From Curtobacterium poinsettiae (GTDB taxonomy: Bacteria; Actinomycetota; Actinomycetes; Actinomycetales; Microbacteriaceae), in contig NZ_CP106879.1 of the NCBI RefSeq assembly GCF_025677645.1, positions 3,348,001 through 3,412,000 of the forward strand: a stretch of 64,000 nt of DNA. Direction: 5' to 3'. The notes below the pieces were generated by a model. The model was given only the letters and a program-made list of their open reading frames with translations. It had not been told where the DNA came from and searched no databases. This document shows positions 41,692 to 50,034 of this stretch, piece by piece (within the stretch, counting starts at the first letter, position 1; each line of letters begins with the position of its first letter). The translations under genes and the position numbers were made by a program.

Positions 41692-42996
41692 TCAGCGGAA
41701 CAGCTGCTCGCCGATGTACGACCCCTTGCGCGGTGCCGGCGGCACGGCGAACACCGCGGAGCCGATGTGCGAGACGTACTCGTTCAGCCGGTCCGAGGCG
41801 CCGAGCTTCCGCTGCAGCCGCGTGAAGTGGTCCGGGTCGTTCACGTAGGCGATGAACAGCAGCCCGGCGTCGAGCTGGCCGTACTCGTTGAGCCCGTCGG
41901 TGTAGTTGTACGGCCGGCGCAGGATCTTCACGCCGCCGTTCGCCTCGTGCGCGGCGAGGGCGATGTGCGACGTCGGGTCGATCTTCGTCGCACCGTCGTC
42001 GTCCTTCGCGTGGAAGTCCGGGGTGGTGTGCTCCTGTCCGCCGGAGAGCGGCGCGCCCTGGATCTTCGTCCGTCCGAACACCCGCTGCTGGTCGCTGACG
42101 ACGTCGGCGTCCCAGGTCTCGATGTTCATCCGGATCTTCCGCACCACCTGGTAGCTGCCGCCGGCCATCCACCCGGCGTCGCGGTCGAGCCAGACGAACC
42201 GGTCGTGGTCGGCGTCGGTCGTGATGTTCCGGGTGCCGTCCTTGAACCCCATCAGGTTGCGGGGCGTGCTCTGGTGCGGCCCCGCCGATGCCCGGCCGAA
42301 GCCGAGCACGGTCCAGCGGACGGTCGCCGTGCCGCGGGCCATCCGGGCCAGGTCGCGCACCGCGTGGTACGCCACCTGGGGGTCGTCGGCGCAGGCCTGC
42401 AGGGACAGGTCCCCGCCGGTCAGGCCCGCCTGCAGGTTGTCGCTCGGCAGCGTCGGGATGTCGGCGAGCGCGGCCGGACGGCGGTCGGCCAGCCCGAAGC
42501 GCTCGTCGAAGACGCCCGGTCCCAGGCCCACCGTGACGGTCAGGGACGCCGGCCCGAGGTCGAGCGCCTCGCCGGTGTCGGCGCCGACCCCGTTGCCGTG
42601 CGCCGGTTCGACGCTGCCGACGGTCTTGCCGGCCTGCAGCTGGGCGATCGCGGCCGACCAGCGGGCGAGGAGCACCTGCAGCTCGGTCGTGACGGTCGTC
42701 GACAGGTCGAACGTCATGTAGACGCAGTACCGCTGCGGGGTGGTGCGGATCCCGCCCTGCGGCTGCCGTGCCGCGGTGGCGTAGAACGGCTGGCTCTGCG
42801 ACAGGTCGATCGACTCGTCGCCGTTCGTCGCCGCCGTGAACGGGTTCACGCCGGTCGCCGCGGTGGCGCCGCCGATGCCCGCAGCCGCGCCGACCCCGGC
42901 ACCGGCCACGGCCAGGCCGGCGCCGAACAGACCACGGCGGGAGACGTTCGCCCGCGGTGCGTCGCCCGCCCGAGGTGCCTCGTCCGGCTCGGTCAC
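41692..42996 (-). CDS. efeB: EfeB, iron uptake DyP-type heme peroxidase
   Basis: A 434-residue dye-decolorising peroxidase. A Tat signal is present (VSRRGLFGAGLAVAGAG near residues 18-34), as usual for EfeB, which is exported folded with heme. The GFKDGT motif (the GxxDG distal Asp) lies near residue 255, and the heme-ligand His in DPTSHIALAAHEANGG near 355. In the EfeUOB system EfeB oxidises Fe(II) or handles heme iron outside the membrane. The GTG start overlaps the EfeO stop by four bases (GTGA), so the order efeU-efeO-efeB is one operon. Confidence 0.95.
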   Translation of the reverse strand: MTEPDEAPRAGDAPRANVSRRGLFGAGLAVAGAGVGAAAGIGGATAATGVNPFTAATNGDESIDLSQSQPFYATAARQPQGGIRTTPQRYCVYMTFDLSTTVTTELQVLLARWSAAIAQLQAGKTVGSVEPAHGNGVGADTGEALDLGPASLTVTVGLGPGVFDERFGLADRRPAALADIPTLPSDNLQAGLTGGDLSLQACADDPQVAYHAVRDLARMARGTATVRWTVLGFGRASAGPHQSTPRNLMGFKDGTRNITTDADHDRFVWLDRDAGWMAGGSYQVVRKIRMNIETWDADVVSDQQRVFGRTKIQGAPLSGGQEHTTPDFHAKDDDGATKIDPTSHIALAAHEANGGVKILRRPYNYTDGLNEYGQLDAGLLFIAYVNDPDHFTRLQRKLGASDRLNEYVSHIGSAVFAVPPAPRKGSYIGEQLFR

Positions 42997-44216
42997 GCGG
43001 TCGCGACCTTCTCGGCCAGGCGGGACAGCGGGTCCTGGAGCGCCTGGATCTGCTGCGAGATCGTGTTCGCGTCGGACTTCTTGGTGGCGGCGTCCCACGT
43101 GGCGAAGCCGCCCAGGTCGTCGGCGTCGCGGTAGCCGTCCATCAGCGTGTTCGTGGCGTCGAACTGCTTGGCGATCTGCTTCGTCAGGGTCGGATCGAGC
43201 TTGGTCAGCCCCGGCTTGAGGTACGCGAAGGCCTGACGAGCGCCCTCGACGTTGGCGGCGAGGTCGACGAGGTCGATGTGGCTGTACGCCTCTTCCTCGC
43301 CGGTGATCTTGTTCGACTGCACCTCTTCGAGCAGGCCGGCGGCACCGTTCGCCAGGTCCTCCGGCTTGTAGTCCAGGGTCGGCACGAGCTTCGCGAGCAG
43401 CTGCACGTCCTCGGTCAGGTCCGCGGCGGTCTGCTTGGTCGACGCGGTGATCTTCCCGGCCTGGAACAGGTCCTTCTCGACGGCGTGGAACCCGCTCCAG
43501 CCGACGGCGGGGTCGAGGTTCGAGGCGCGCATGTCGATCAGGTAGTCGAGGTTGCCGGCGTTGTCGGTGGCCGTGAACCCCTTCTTGACGAAGCCGTCGA
43601 CGTCGCTCTCGACGTGCTCGTAGAACGGACGGGCGTTCGCGTAGTCGGTCTTCGCCGCGTCGAGGTCGCCGGCGTCGATGTGCTCCTGCATCTGCTCGAC
43701 CGCGGCGACCATGTCGGTGACCTGGCCGTCGACGTAGGTCGCGTAGCCCTTCGTCCCCTCGCGGAGCAGGGTCGAAGCGCTGCTGTTCGCGGTCGACGCC
43801 GCCTTGCCGGTGACGGTGAAGTCCGTCAGCTCGGTCTCGGCGCCGGGGCAGTACACCTGGTACTCCCCACCGGTCAGCGTGGCGGTGAAGCGGACGGCGT
43901 CGAGGCCGGGCGCCAGGTTCTCCTTCTCGCCGAGGATCCGCTGGTCCTGCAGCAGCTCGACCTCGGTGATCGCGGTCGACGACTCGTTCTTCACCGTGAA
44001 GGTGACGGGACCCGCGGGGACCTTCGTCGAGGACACCGCGCAGGCGTCCTGCCCGTCGTTGGTGAGCGTGATGGTGACGCGGGAGACCTTCGCGTCGCCG
44101 GAGCCGGAGCCGCCTGCCTCGGCGGAGCCACCGGCGCACCCGGTGAGTGCGAGGGCGGTGACGGCGCCGAGGGCGCCGAGGGTGATCAGGGGTCGGACGG
44201 GCTTACCGAAGGACAT
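42993..44216 (-). CDS. efeO: EfeO, iron uptake lipoprotein (cupredoxin plus M75 domain)
   Basis: A 407-residue lipoprotein with lipobox LTGC (Cys near 27). Residues about 40-140 form the cupredoxin-like domain, and about 150-405 the M75 imelysin-type domain with its HxxE metal motif in GFHAVEKDLF near 245. It binds iron outside the membrane and passes it to the EfeU permease. The ATG at 44216 has AAGGAGC about 6 bases upstream and lies 14 bases inside the end of efeU. Confidence 0.95.
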   Translation of the reverse strand: MSFGKPVRPLITLGALGAVTALALTGCAGGSAEAGGSGSGDAKVSRVTITLTNDGQDACAVSSTKVPAGPVTFTVKNESSTAITEVELLQDQRILGEKENLAPGLDAVRFTATLTGGEYQVYCPGAETELTDFTVTGKAASTANSSASTLLREGTKGYATYVDGQVTDMVAAVEQMQEHIDAGDLDAAKTDYANARPFYEHVESDVDGFVKKGFTATDNAGNLDYLIDMRASNLDPAVGWSGFHAVEKDLFQAGKITASTKQTAADLTEDVQLLAKLVPTLDYKPEDLANGAAGLLEEVQSNKITGEEEAYSHIDLVDLAANVEGARQAFAYLKPGLTKLDPTLTKQIAKQFDATNTLMDGYRDADDLGGFATWDAATKKSDANTISQQIQALQDPLSRLAEKVATA

Positions 44217-45813
44217 GGTCGGTGCTCCTTGCAGGGTCCGCGGCCGGAGGGCCACGAGCGGGGACGGGTTCGGGGGTGGGGACGGTGGGGAGTCGCCGGC
44301 GACGGCGGTCACGCAGGGCGAGCAGCGCCTGCACGGCGGCCGCGGCGCCGAGGGCGATCGGCAGCCAGGCCTTCCAGAGCAGCAGGTCGGCTGACCGCGA
44401 GTCCGCTGCGGCCACCGAGGCGGCCGACCGCTCGACGCGGGCGTCGGGGACGGACCAGACGGTGCGGTCCAGGGTCGTGGTGCGCGCGGACGGGAGGCCC
44501 CCACCGCTCAACGTCAGCACCTCGCGTTCGTCGCGGGTCGCGTCCAGGACCCCACCGCGGACGGTCCACAGGGTCACCGTGTCGCGCACGGCCCAGCGCG
44601 CCGCGAAGGGGCCGGGGTTCGTCGACGGGGAGACCCCGACGGGCAGGCGACCGAACAGGGTGACGAGGTCGTCGAGCGTCAGCGTCGACGGACGGTCGGC
44701 ACCGCTCCCCTGCTCACTGACACCGTTCTGCACGACGCGCCACCGGTCGGCGGCCACGCCCGCGCGGGTGACGCGGCGGTGGGCCGACGTCGGCAGGCTG
44801 AGTCGGGCCTCCTGGCCGGTTCCGGTTCCGGCCACGCGGAGGACGCCGGACGCACCGTCGACGCTGGCGGAGACGGAGCTGGCGTCGCCGCTGACCGCGG
44901 TGGTGCGGGGCAGGTCGACCCCGCCCGTCGGCACGGCGATCGCGAGGGCCGCTGCGGCGACGGCGAGGGCACCGGCGACGACCGCGCGCACCCGGGGAAC
45001 GCGGTCCGGCGACGGACGCCAGGCGCGCGGCCAGAGGGTCAGGGCCAGCACCGGGACGACGTAGAGGAACCAGCCGAGCACCTCGATGACCCGCGGGTCC
45101 GGCGGGATGCCGAGCACGCCGGTGACCAGGGCGCCCTGCACCGAACCGTTCGGGGCGAGCCACGACAGGTCGACGGTGCGCTGCTGGCCGATGACGATCC
45201 AGCCGGCCTCGTGCGCGCGCCGGAGGACGGTCAGCACCAGGCCGCCCGCGACGAAGACCAGGAAGACCCCGGTGCCGGTGAAGAACCGCGACAGGTTGAG
45301 GCGGACGCCACCGGTGTAGATGCCGAAGCCGACGACGACCGCGGCCGCGATGCCGATCACGGCGCCGAGGGCGGCGAGGCCGGTGTCCGACGACGCCTGG
45401 AACGTGGCGAGGAGGAACACCGAGGTCTCGAAGCCCTCCTTCAGGACGGCGAGGAACGCCATGCCGGCGAGTGCCCAGGCGGTGCCGCGGCCGAGCGCTG
45501 CGGTCGCACTGGCCTCGAGGTCGGCGGTCAGGGTGCGCGCGTGCGTGCGCATCCAGACGATCATGCCCGTGACGAAGACGACGGCGACGATGCCGATGAC
45601 CGCCTCCATGCCCTCCTGCTGGGTCTGCGGCAGCGCCTGCTCGACGGCCTGCAGCCCGAAGCCGACGGCGATGCTGAGCAGCACCGCGAGCCCGACGCCC
45701 GACCACATCGGGGCGAGCGGGACGCGGTTGCGACGCAGGAACGCGGCGATGATGCCGACGATGAGCGTGGCTTCGAGGCCTTCACGAAGACCGATGACGA
45801 GGGTGGCGAGCAT
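44203..45813 (-). CDS. efeU: EfeU, Ftr1-family iron permease with long extracytoplasmic C-terminal domain
   Basis: A 536-residue iron permease. The two iron-binding motifs of the Ftr1 family are REGLE at 10-14 and KEGFE at 125-129. Seven membrane spans lie in the first 285 residues. Unlike E. coli EfeU (about 280 residues), this protein continues with a span (AVVAGALAVAAAALAIAV), an outer domain of about 190 residues and a final helix near 490-510 before a Pro/Arg-rich cytoplasmic end. The extra domain has no motif that I recognise. The iron box lies three bases before the ATG. Confidence 0.93.
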   Translation of the reverse strand: MLATLVIGLREGLEATLIVGIIAAFLRRNRVPLAPMWSGVGLAVLLSIAVGFGLQAVEQALPQTQQEGMEAVIGIVAVVFVTGMIVWMRTHARTLTADLEASATAALGRGTAWALAGMAFLAVLKEGFETSVFLLATFQASSDTGLAALGAVIGIAAAVVVGFGIYTGGVRLNLSRFFTGTGVFLVFVAGGLVLTVLRRAHEAGWIVIGQQRTVDLSWLAPNGSVQGALVTGVLGIPPDPRVIEVLGWFLYVVPVLALTLWPRAWRPSPDRVPRVRAVVAGALAVAAAALAIAVPTGGVDLPRTTAVSGDASSVSASVDGASGVLRVAGTGTGQEARLSLPTSAHRRVTRAGVAADRWRVVQNGVSEQGSGADRPSTLTLDDLVTLFGRLPVGVSPSTNPGPFAARWAVRDTVTLWTVRGGVLDATRDEREVLTLSGGGLPSARTTTLDRTVWSVPDARVERSAASVAAADSRSADLLLWKAWLPIALGAAAAVQALLALRDRRRRRLPTVPTPEPVPARGPPAADPARSTDHVLR

Positions 45814-45835
45814 GACGAAGGTGAGGCTAACCTAA
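45814..45835 (-). promoter_or_regulatory. DtxR/IdeR-type iron box before efeUOB
   Basis: On the minus strand 45835-45817 reads TTAGGTTAGCCTCACCTTC, 16 of 19 consensus matches, three bases before the EfeU ATG. TAGCCT inside the box ends ten bases before the start. Third box of the window; it predicts iron repression of the efe operon. Confidence 0.88.
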
Positions 45836-45873
45836 CCGCCGAACGGCCCGCCAGTCGTGCGACGTGATGTTTG

Positions 45874-46644
45874 ATGGTTCTCATGAACCTGCTGTCCGTC
45901 GACGGCCTGGCGTCGGTCACGAACGTGCTCGACCTCGCCGGGGTCTTCGCGTCCGCCCTGCTCGGCGGCTCCATCGCCCGCGCGATGGACTTCGACCTGT
46001 TCGGGTTCCTGGTCGTCGGGTTCGTCTCCGGACTCGGCGGCGGGATGCTCCGCGACACCCTGCTGCAGAACGGACCACCCGTCGCGCTCGTCGACCCGCT
46101 GTACGTGCCGGTCGCCGTCGCCGGAGCCCTCATCGCGTTCCTCGTGTCGTTCTCCGAGGTCACCTGGGACCGGCTGTTCACCGTGCTGGACGCCGCCGTG
46201 ATCGGGTTCTGGGCCGTGGTCGGCGTGCAGCGGACCTACGACGCCGGGCTCGACTGGCCCGCCGCGATCATCATGGGGACCATCACCGCGGTCGGCGGCG
46301 GAGCCATGCGTGACCTGCTGCTGCGGCGGGTGCCGGCGGTGTTCGGGGGGAACGCGCTGTACGCCACCGTGGCCGTCGCGGCGTCGGCCGTGATGGTGAT
46401 CGCCTCGGCGCTCGGTTCGCCGTCGCTCGGCATCCTGCTCGCGATCACGCTGTCGCTCGGGCTCCGCTGGGGAGCGGTCCGTCGGGGCTGGGGTCTGCCG
46501 AACGGCCGTGACTGGCAGCCGAAGTCGACCCTCGGTTCGCTGCTCCGGCGGGGTCGGAGCCTGCGACCGGACGCCCTGCGGTTGCTCCGGCGTCCGGGCC
46601 GTCGGACCGGTGCCGGCAGTGTCCGAGAAGAGCACGAGGACTGA
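45874..46644 (+). CDS. TRIC/UPF0126-family membrane channel protein
   Basis: A 256-residue membrane protein with seven helices. The duplicated fold is marked by two GGG(M)xRD motifs: GLGGGMLRDTLL near residue 48 and AVGGGAMRDLLL near 135, the pore glycines and Arg of prokaryotic TRIC channels, which conduct K+ and related cations. A basic cytoplasmic tail of about 50 residues follows (RRGRSLRPDALRLLRRPGRR). Start uncertain: ATG at 45874 or 45883, neither with a ribosome-binding site. It is divergent from efeU with a 60-base gap that contains the iron box, so iron control is possible but unproven. Confidence 0.88.
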   Translation: MVLMNLLSVDGLASVTNVLDLAGVFASALLGGSIARAMDFDLFGFLVVGFVSGLGGGMLRDTLLQNGPPVALVDPLYVPVAVAGALIAFLVSFSEVTWDRLFTVLDAAVIGFWAVVGVQRTYDAGLDWPAAIIMGTITAVGGGAMRDLLLRRVPAVFGGNALYATVAVAASAVMVIASALGSPSLGILLAITLSLGLRWGAVRRGWGLPNGRDWQPKSTLGSLLRRGRSLRPDALRLLRRPGRRTGAGSVREEHED

Positions 46645-46667
46645 GGGGCTGTCCCCGGCGGCTCCGC

Positions 46668-46688
46668 GGCGGTACGATCAGTACCGCC
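46668..46688. promoter_or_regulatory. Palindrome upstream of a TetR gene
   Basis: GGCGGTAC-GATCA-GTACCGCC, perfect 8-bp arms with a TACGAT hexamer in the centre, 24 bases after the TRIC stop. It could be the operator of the TetR gene 203 bases downstream or a terminator for the TRIC gene. The rest of this 247-base gap shows nothing clear. Confidence 0.4.
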
Positions 46689-46891
46689 GGGTATCGTCCT
46701 GGCAGTTCTGCCGGGGATGATCCCGGTGAACGCTGTCCGCACAGCACCGACGCGACCCGAACGCGCCGGTTCCGAGCAGACGTGGGGATGGGGGCTTCGC
46801 TGATGCCGCGCGGGATCAGACGCGCGGCGCGGCAGGTCTCCACCACGATGCTCTCCCCGACGACCACCACCACAGGTCGGAGCAGCAACCG

Positions 46892-47494
46892 ATGAGCGAC
46901 GACGCCTCCCCCACCCAGCGCATCCCGCGCGCCGAGGTCCGGGAACGCCTGCTCGCCGCCGGTGCCGCGGTCTTCGCCGAACAGGGTGTGTACGGCGCGC
47001 GGCTCGACGACGTCGCCGCCCGCGCGGGGTTCAGCAAGGGTGCGGTCTACTCGAACTTCTCGTCCAAGGAGGACCTGCTCGCGCAGGTCATGCAACGGTC
47101 CACGAACCTGGTCCTCGGCTCACTGCAGGAGCTCGTGCACGCCGACATCGCCGCCGTCGACGTCGGGGACGTGCTGCGCGCCGCGTTCGGGCAGCACGAC
47201 CAGAGCGAGCAGTTCGCGCTGCTCTCGGCGTTCCGCGGGTACGCCGTCCGCCACCCGGAGTTCCTGCCCGAGTTCATCCGGCAGCGCCGGGTCCTGCAGG
47301 ACGGGGTGCTCGAGCTGGTGCGGCTGTGGCTCGGTGCACACCCCGAGGTCGACGTCGGCATGACCCCGGAGGAGTTCGCGACCGTGCTCATCGGGGCGAA
47401 CGTCGGCCTGGTGTTCGACGCGCCGGCGCTGCCCGGGGTCGATCCGGGCGAGCTCATCGCGACGCTGGTCGAGGCGGTCATCCGCCGGCGCTGA
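46892..47494 (+). CDS. TetR-family transcriptional regulator
   Basis: A 200-residue regulator. The DNA-binding region at about 18-60 is LLAAGAAVFAEQGVYGARLDDVAARAGFSKGAVYSNFSSKEDL. The C-terminal part resembles the AcrR-like group. The ATG has GGAG about 10 bases upstream. It is not beside an obvious transporter, so targets are unknown; the palindrome at 46668 is a candidate. Confidence 0.88.
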   Translation: MSDDASPTQRIPRAEVRERLLAAGAAVFAEQGVYGARLDDVAARAGFSKGAVYSNFSSKEDLLAQVMQRSTNLVLGSLQELVHADIAAVDVGDVLRAAFGQHDQSEQFALLSAFRGYAVRHPEFLPEFIRQRRVLQDGVLELVRLWLGAHPEVDVGMTPEEFATVLIGANVGLVFDAPALPGVDPGELIATLVEAVIRRR

Positions 47495-47516
47495 CGCGCG
47501 CGTGCGGCGGGCGGGC

Positions 47517-47648
47517 CCTCGCACCGTGCGAGGTGGCCACGGCGCCCCGCTCGAACGGTGCGGAGTTCCGTAGTCCGTGCGAGGCCGCGCCGGTCGCACG
47601 GAGTACGGAACCTCGCACCACTCGGCGCACCCCTCGCACGGTGCGAGG
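47517..47648. repeat. Cluster of inverted repeats built on CCTCGCAC
   Basis: Two short palindromes CCTCGCAC-n-GTGCGAGG (47517-47533 and 47632-47648) flank a large imperfect hairpin with 26-base arms (47557-47582 with 47594-47619). The unit GGTGCGAG or its complement recurs several times in 150 bases. The region separates the TetR gene from the convergent transglutaminase gene and may act as terminator for both, but it is more elaborate than needed. Confidence 0.75.
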
Positions 47649-47673
47649 CTCGCACGGTGCGCACGCGCCCGGG

Positions 47674-50034
47674 TCAGGCCGTGCGGCGATCCCGACGGCG
47701 GGGCTTCGGCCCGTCGTGGGACCAGGCGGACGACGGCAGCAGGCTCGGCGGCAGCAGGCGCGACCGCACGACGCGCACCGTGGGGACCGAGGCGTCGAGA
47801 GCCTCCCGAGCGTCGCGGACGTGCCGCTCCAGCGCCGGAGTGTCCACCGATGCAGCCCCGTCGGCGGCGAAGCGTTCGCGGTCGACCGCGTCGACCGTGG
47901 CCTCCAGGTGCGGTACGACCGACTCCGGCAACCCGGGACGCAGGCGTCCGAGCACGGCCCGGGCGGTCCGGGCCACGGCGGCGGCATCACCCGGCGGCGC
48001 GAGGCCCGGGGCGTACCCGTGGTCGGCGACGTCGTCGAGCAGCTCCCGCCACGCCTGCACGGCGGGCGACCGTCCGGCGGCGATCGCCGCCAGTCTCGAC
48101 CGGCGGCGAACAGCACGGACGAGGCCCGGGGCGACGAGGACCGCGAGCACGAGCAGCAGGCCCACGAGCAGCCCGACCGGTCCGCCACCACCGCCGGTGC
48201 CGGATGCACCCGTGGCACCTGGAACCGCGGACGCCGACGGGGTCGGTGACGCGGATTCCTCCGCCGGGGTGGTCTGCTCGGGCGCCGGCAGCGGGGTCTC
48301 CGGTGCCGCCGCGGTCGGCGACGCCGAGGGCTCCTCGGACGGCGCGGCCTCGTCGGAGTCGGGCGTCGGCTCGAAGGCGACCCACCCGGCGCCCTGGATG
48401 TACAGCTCGGGCCAGGAGTGCAGCTGCCGGTTCGACACCGCGTACTCGCCGTCGGGCTGCGGCGACCCGGCCCGGTACCCGACCGCGATGCGCGAGGGGA
48501 TGCCGAGGGTGCGGGCCATCACGGCCATCGCGGACGAGAAGTGCACGCAGTACCCGTCGCGGACCCGCAGGAACGTCGAGACGACGTCCATGCTGTCGCC
48601 GTCGTAGCCCTGCTCCACGGGGGCCGTCTCGGAGTACGTGAACAGGTCGCTGCGGAACCACTGCTCGAGTGCCCGCGCCCGCCCGTAGTCGTCGGTCGCG
48701 GCTGCGGCGACGCGGGTCGCGGTGGACGAGATGTTGGCGGGCAGGTCGTCGGGCAGGGCGAGGTCGGTGCGCAGCTGCTGGCGGCTGGGCTCCCGGAAGC
48801 CACGGCCGTCGGAGCGGGCGAGCACCCCCGAGGCGGCGACCGCGTCGAGGTAGTCGTTGGCGAACGTCGAGGCTCCGTAGACCTCGTACATCGCACCGCG
48901 GGCCGTCGCGGCACCCGTCGATCGGACGGTGCTCGAGTTCCCCATCCACCGCCACTGCGACAGGTCGAGGTTGGTGGACTGCGACTCGATCGACACCGCT
49001 CCCGACGGCACGGGCAGGTAGGTGCTGGACAGCCCGGTGATCCGGACCGTCACGTCGCCGCGGCTCGCCAGGCGCGGGTTGACGCCCTCGGCCCACTGCT
49101 GCTCGTCGGCGGTGTCGGCCTCGGCCGCGTTCGTCACGGTCGGCACCCAGTCCCCCGTGCCGAACTCGTCCAGGTCTGCGAGCTTGAGGTACTCGGGCTG
49201 CCCGTCCGACGAGCGGTACCGGAACACCTCGAGCTCGCTCGGACGGCGCAGGTCGTTGCCGAGTTCGAGCAGGGTGCCGGGCCGTCCGGGCTGGATCGGC
49301 GACTGGATCGCACCGGTCACGCCGGACAACCAGCTGGCGTTGAGCGGCACGATCGTCGGCAGCCCGATGGCCACGACGAGTCCGATCGCCCCGACGACCG
49401 CGGCCGGCAGCGCGCGCTGCACCGGGCGGACGGACAGCCAGAGCAGGGCGAGGAACGCCACCGCCGTGGTGATGACGAGCGGGGTGCCGGCGGGCTGCCC
49501 GGTGATGACACCCGGCACGATCAGGATGACGAGGGCCGGGGCAGCGGCGAGCGACGGGATCCGCGCGATGGCGGCGAGGAACAGCGAGACGGCCGCCACC
49601 CAGCCGATCGACGCGGTGACCACGAGCCGGATCGCGTCGGTCTGCGGCAGTGGTGCGGGGTTCAGGCGGATCGCGGCGAGCGTCTCCCCGAGGGCCCCGT
49701 CGGCGTCGAGCCACCCGAGCGGTTGGATGTCGTTGACCAGGGCGGCGGCGCACGAGCAGGCGATGACCGTGCCGACCAGGACGACGAAGCGGATGCCGGG
49801 CGTCTGCCGGCGCACCGCGAGCATCACGGCGACGAGCACGGCGACCACGACGACGCCCGATGCCCACCAGGCGATGCCCTGCACGAGCGGTCGGATGGCG
49901 AGCGCGGCGAGGAGCACGGGCACCGGCGCGAGGGCCACGACCCAGGCGCTCGGGACGTCACGCAGGTCGTCGTCCCGGTCGAGGATCTCGCGCACGTCGG
50001 CACGACCACGCGCCGGTGCGCGCACCCCGGTCAC
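47674..50034 (-). CDS. TgpA-like transglutaminase-domain membrane protein
   Basis: A 786-residue protein. Six membrane helices in residues 20-210 are followed by an extracytoplasmic region with the transglutaminase core: Cys near 496 in RDGYCVHFSSAMAVMAR, His near 538 in RQLHSWPELY, and the acidic residue in FEPTPDSD. A Pro/Glu/Ser/Thr linker, one more helix near 620-645 and a cytoplasmic tail of about 130 residues complete it. The GTG at 50034 overlaps the stop of the DUF58 gene. Such proteins with DUF58 and MoxR partners are widespread; a role in envelope protein processing or crosslinking is suspected but not established. Confidence 0.9.
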   Translation of the reverse strand: MTGVRAPARGRADVREILDRDDDLRDVPSAWVVALAPVPVLLAALAIRPLVQGIAWWASGVVVVAVLVAVMLAVRRQTPGIRFVVLVGTVIACSCAAALVNDIQPLGWLDADGALGETLAAIRLNPAPLPQTDAIRLVVTASIGWVAAVSLFLAAIARIPSLAAAPALVILIVPGVITGQPAGTPLVITTAVAFLALLWLSVRPVQRALPAAVVGAIGLVVAIGLPTIVPLNASWLSGVTGAIQSPIQPGRPGTLLELGNDLRRPSELEVFRYRSSDGQPEYLKLADLDEFGTGDWVPTVTNAAEADTADEQQWAEGVNPRLASRGDVTVRITGLSSTYLPVPSGAVSIESQSTNLDLSQWRWMGNSSTVRSTGAATARGAMYEVYGASTFANDYLDAVAASGVLARSDGRGFREPSRQQLRTDLALPDDLPANISSTATRVAAAATDDYGRARALEQWFRSDLFTYSETAPVEQGYDGDSMDVVSTFLRVRDGYCVHFSSAMAVMARTLGIPSRIAVGYRAGSPQPDGEYAVSNRQLHSWPELYIQGAGWVAFEPTPDSDEAAPSEEPSASPTAAAPETPLPAPEQTTPAEESASPTPSASAVPGATGASGTGGGGGPVGLLVGLLLVLAVLVAPGLVRAVRRRSRLAAIAAGRSPAVQAWRELLDDVADHGYAPGLAPPGDAAAVARTARAVLGRLRPGLPESVVPHLEATVDAVDRERFAADGAASVDTPALERHVRDAREALDASVPTVRVVRSRLLPPSLLPSSAWSHDGPKPRRRDRRTA

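Noticed and set aside
41483..41848. 121-codon plus-strand frame in the gap after the 5'-nucleotidase
   Set aside because: Half of it is antisense to efeB; no start signal; Pro/Arg/Ser-rich without domains.
46668..46688. Iron box or other known global regulator site
   Set aside because: The palindrome GGCGGTAC-n5-GTACCGCC does not resemble the DtxR/IdeR consensus; left as an unassigned palindrome.
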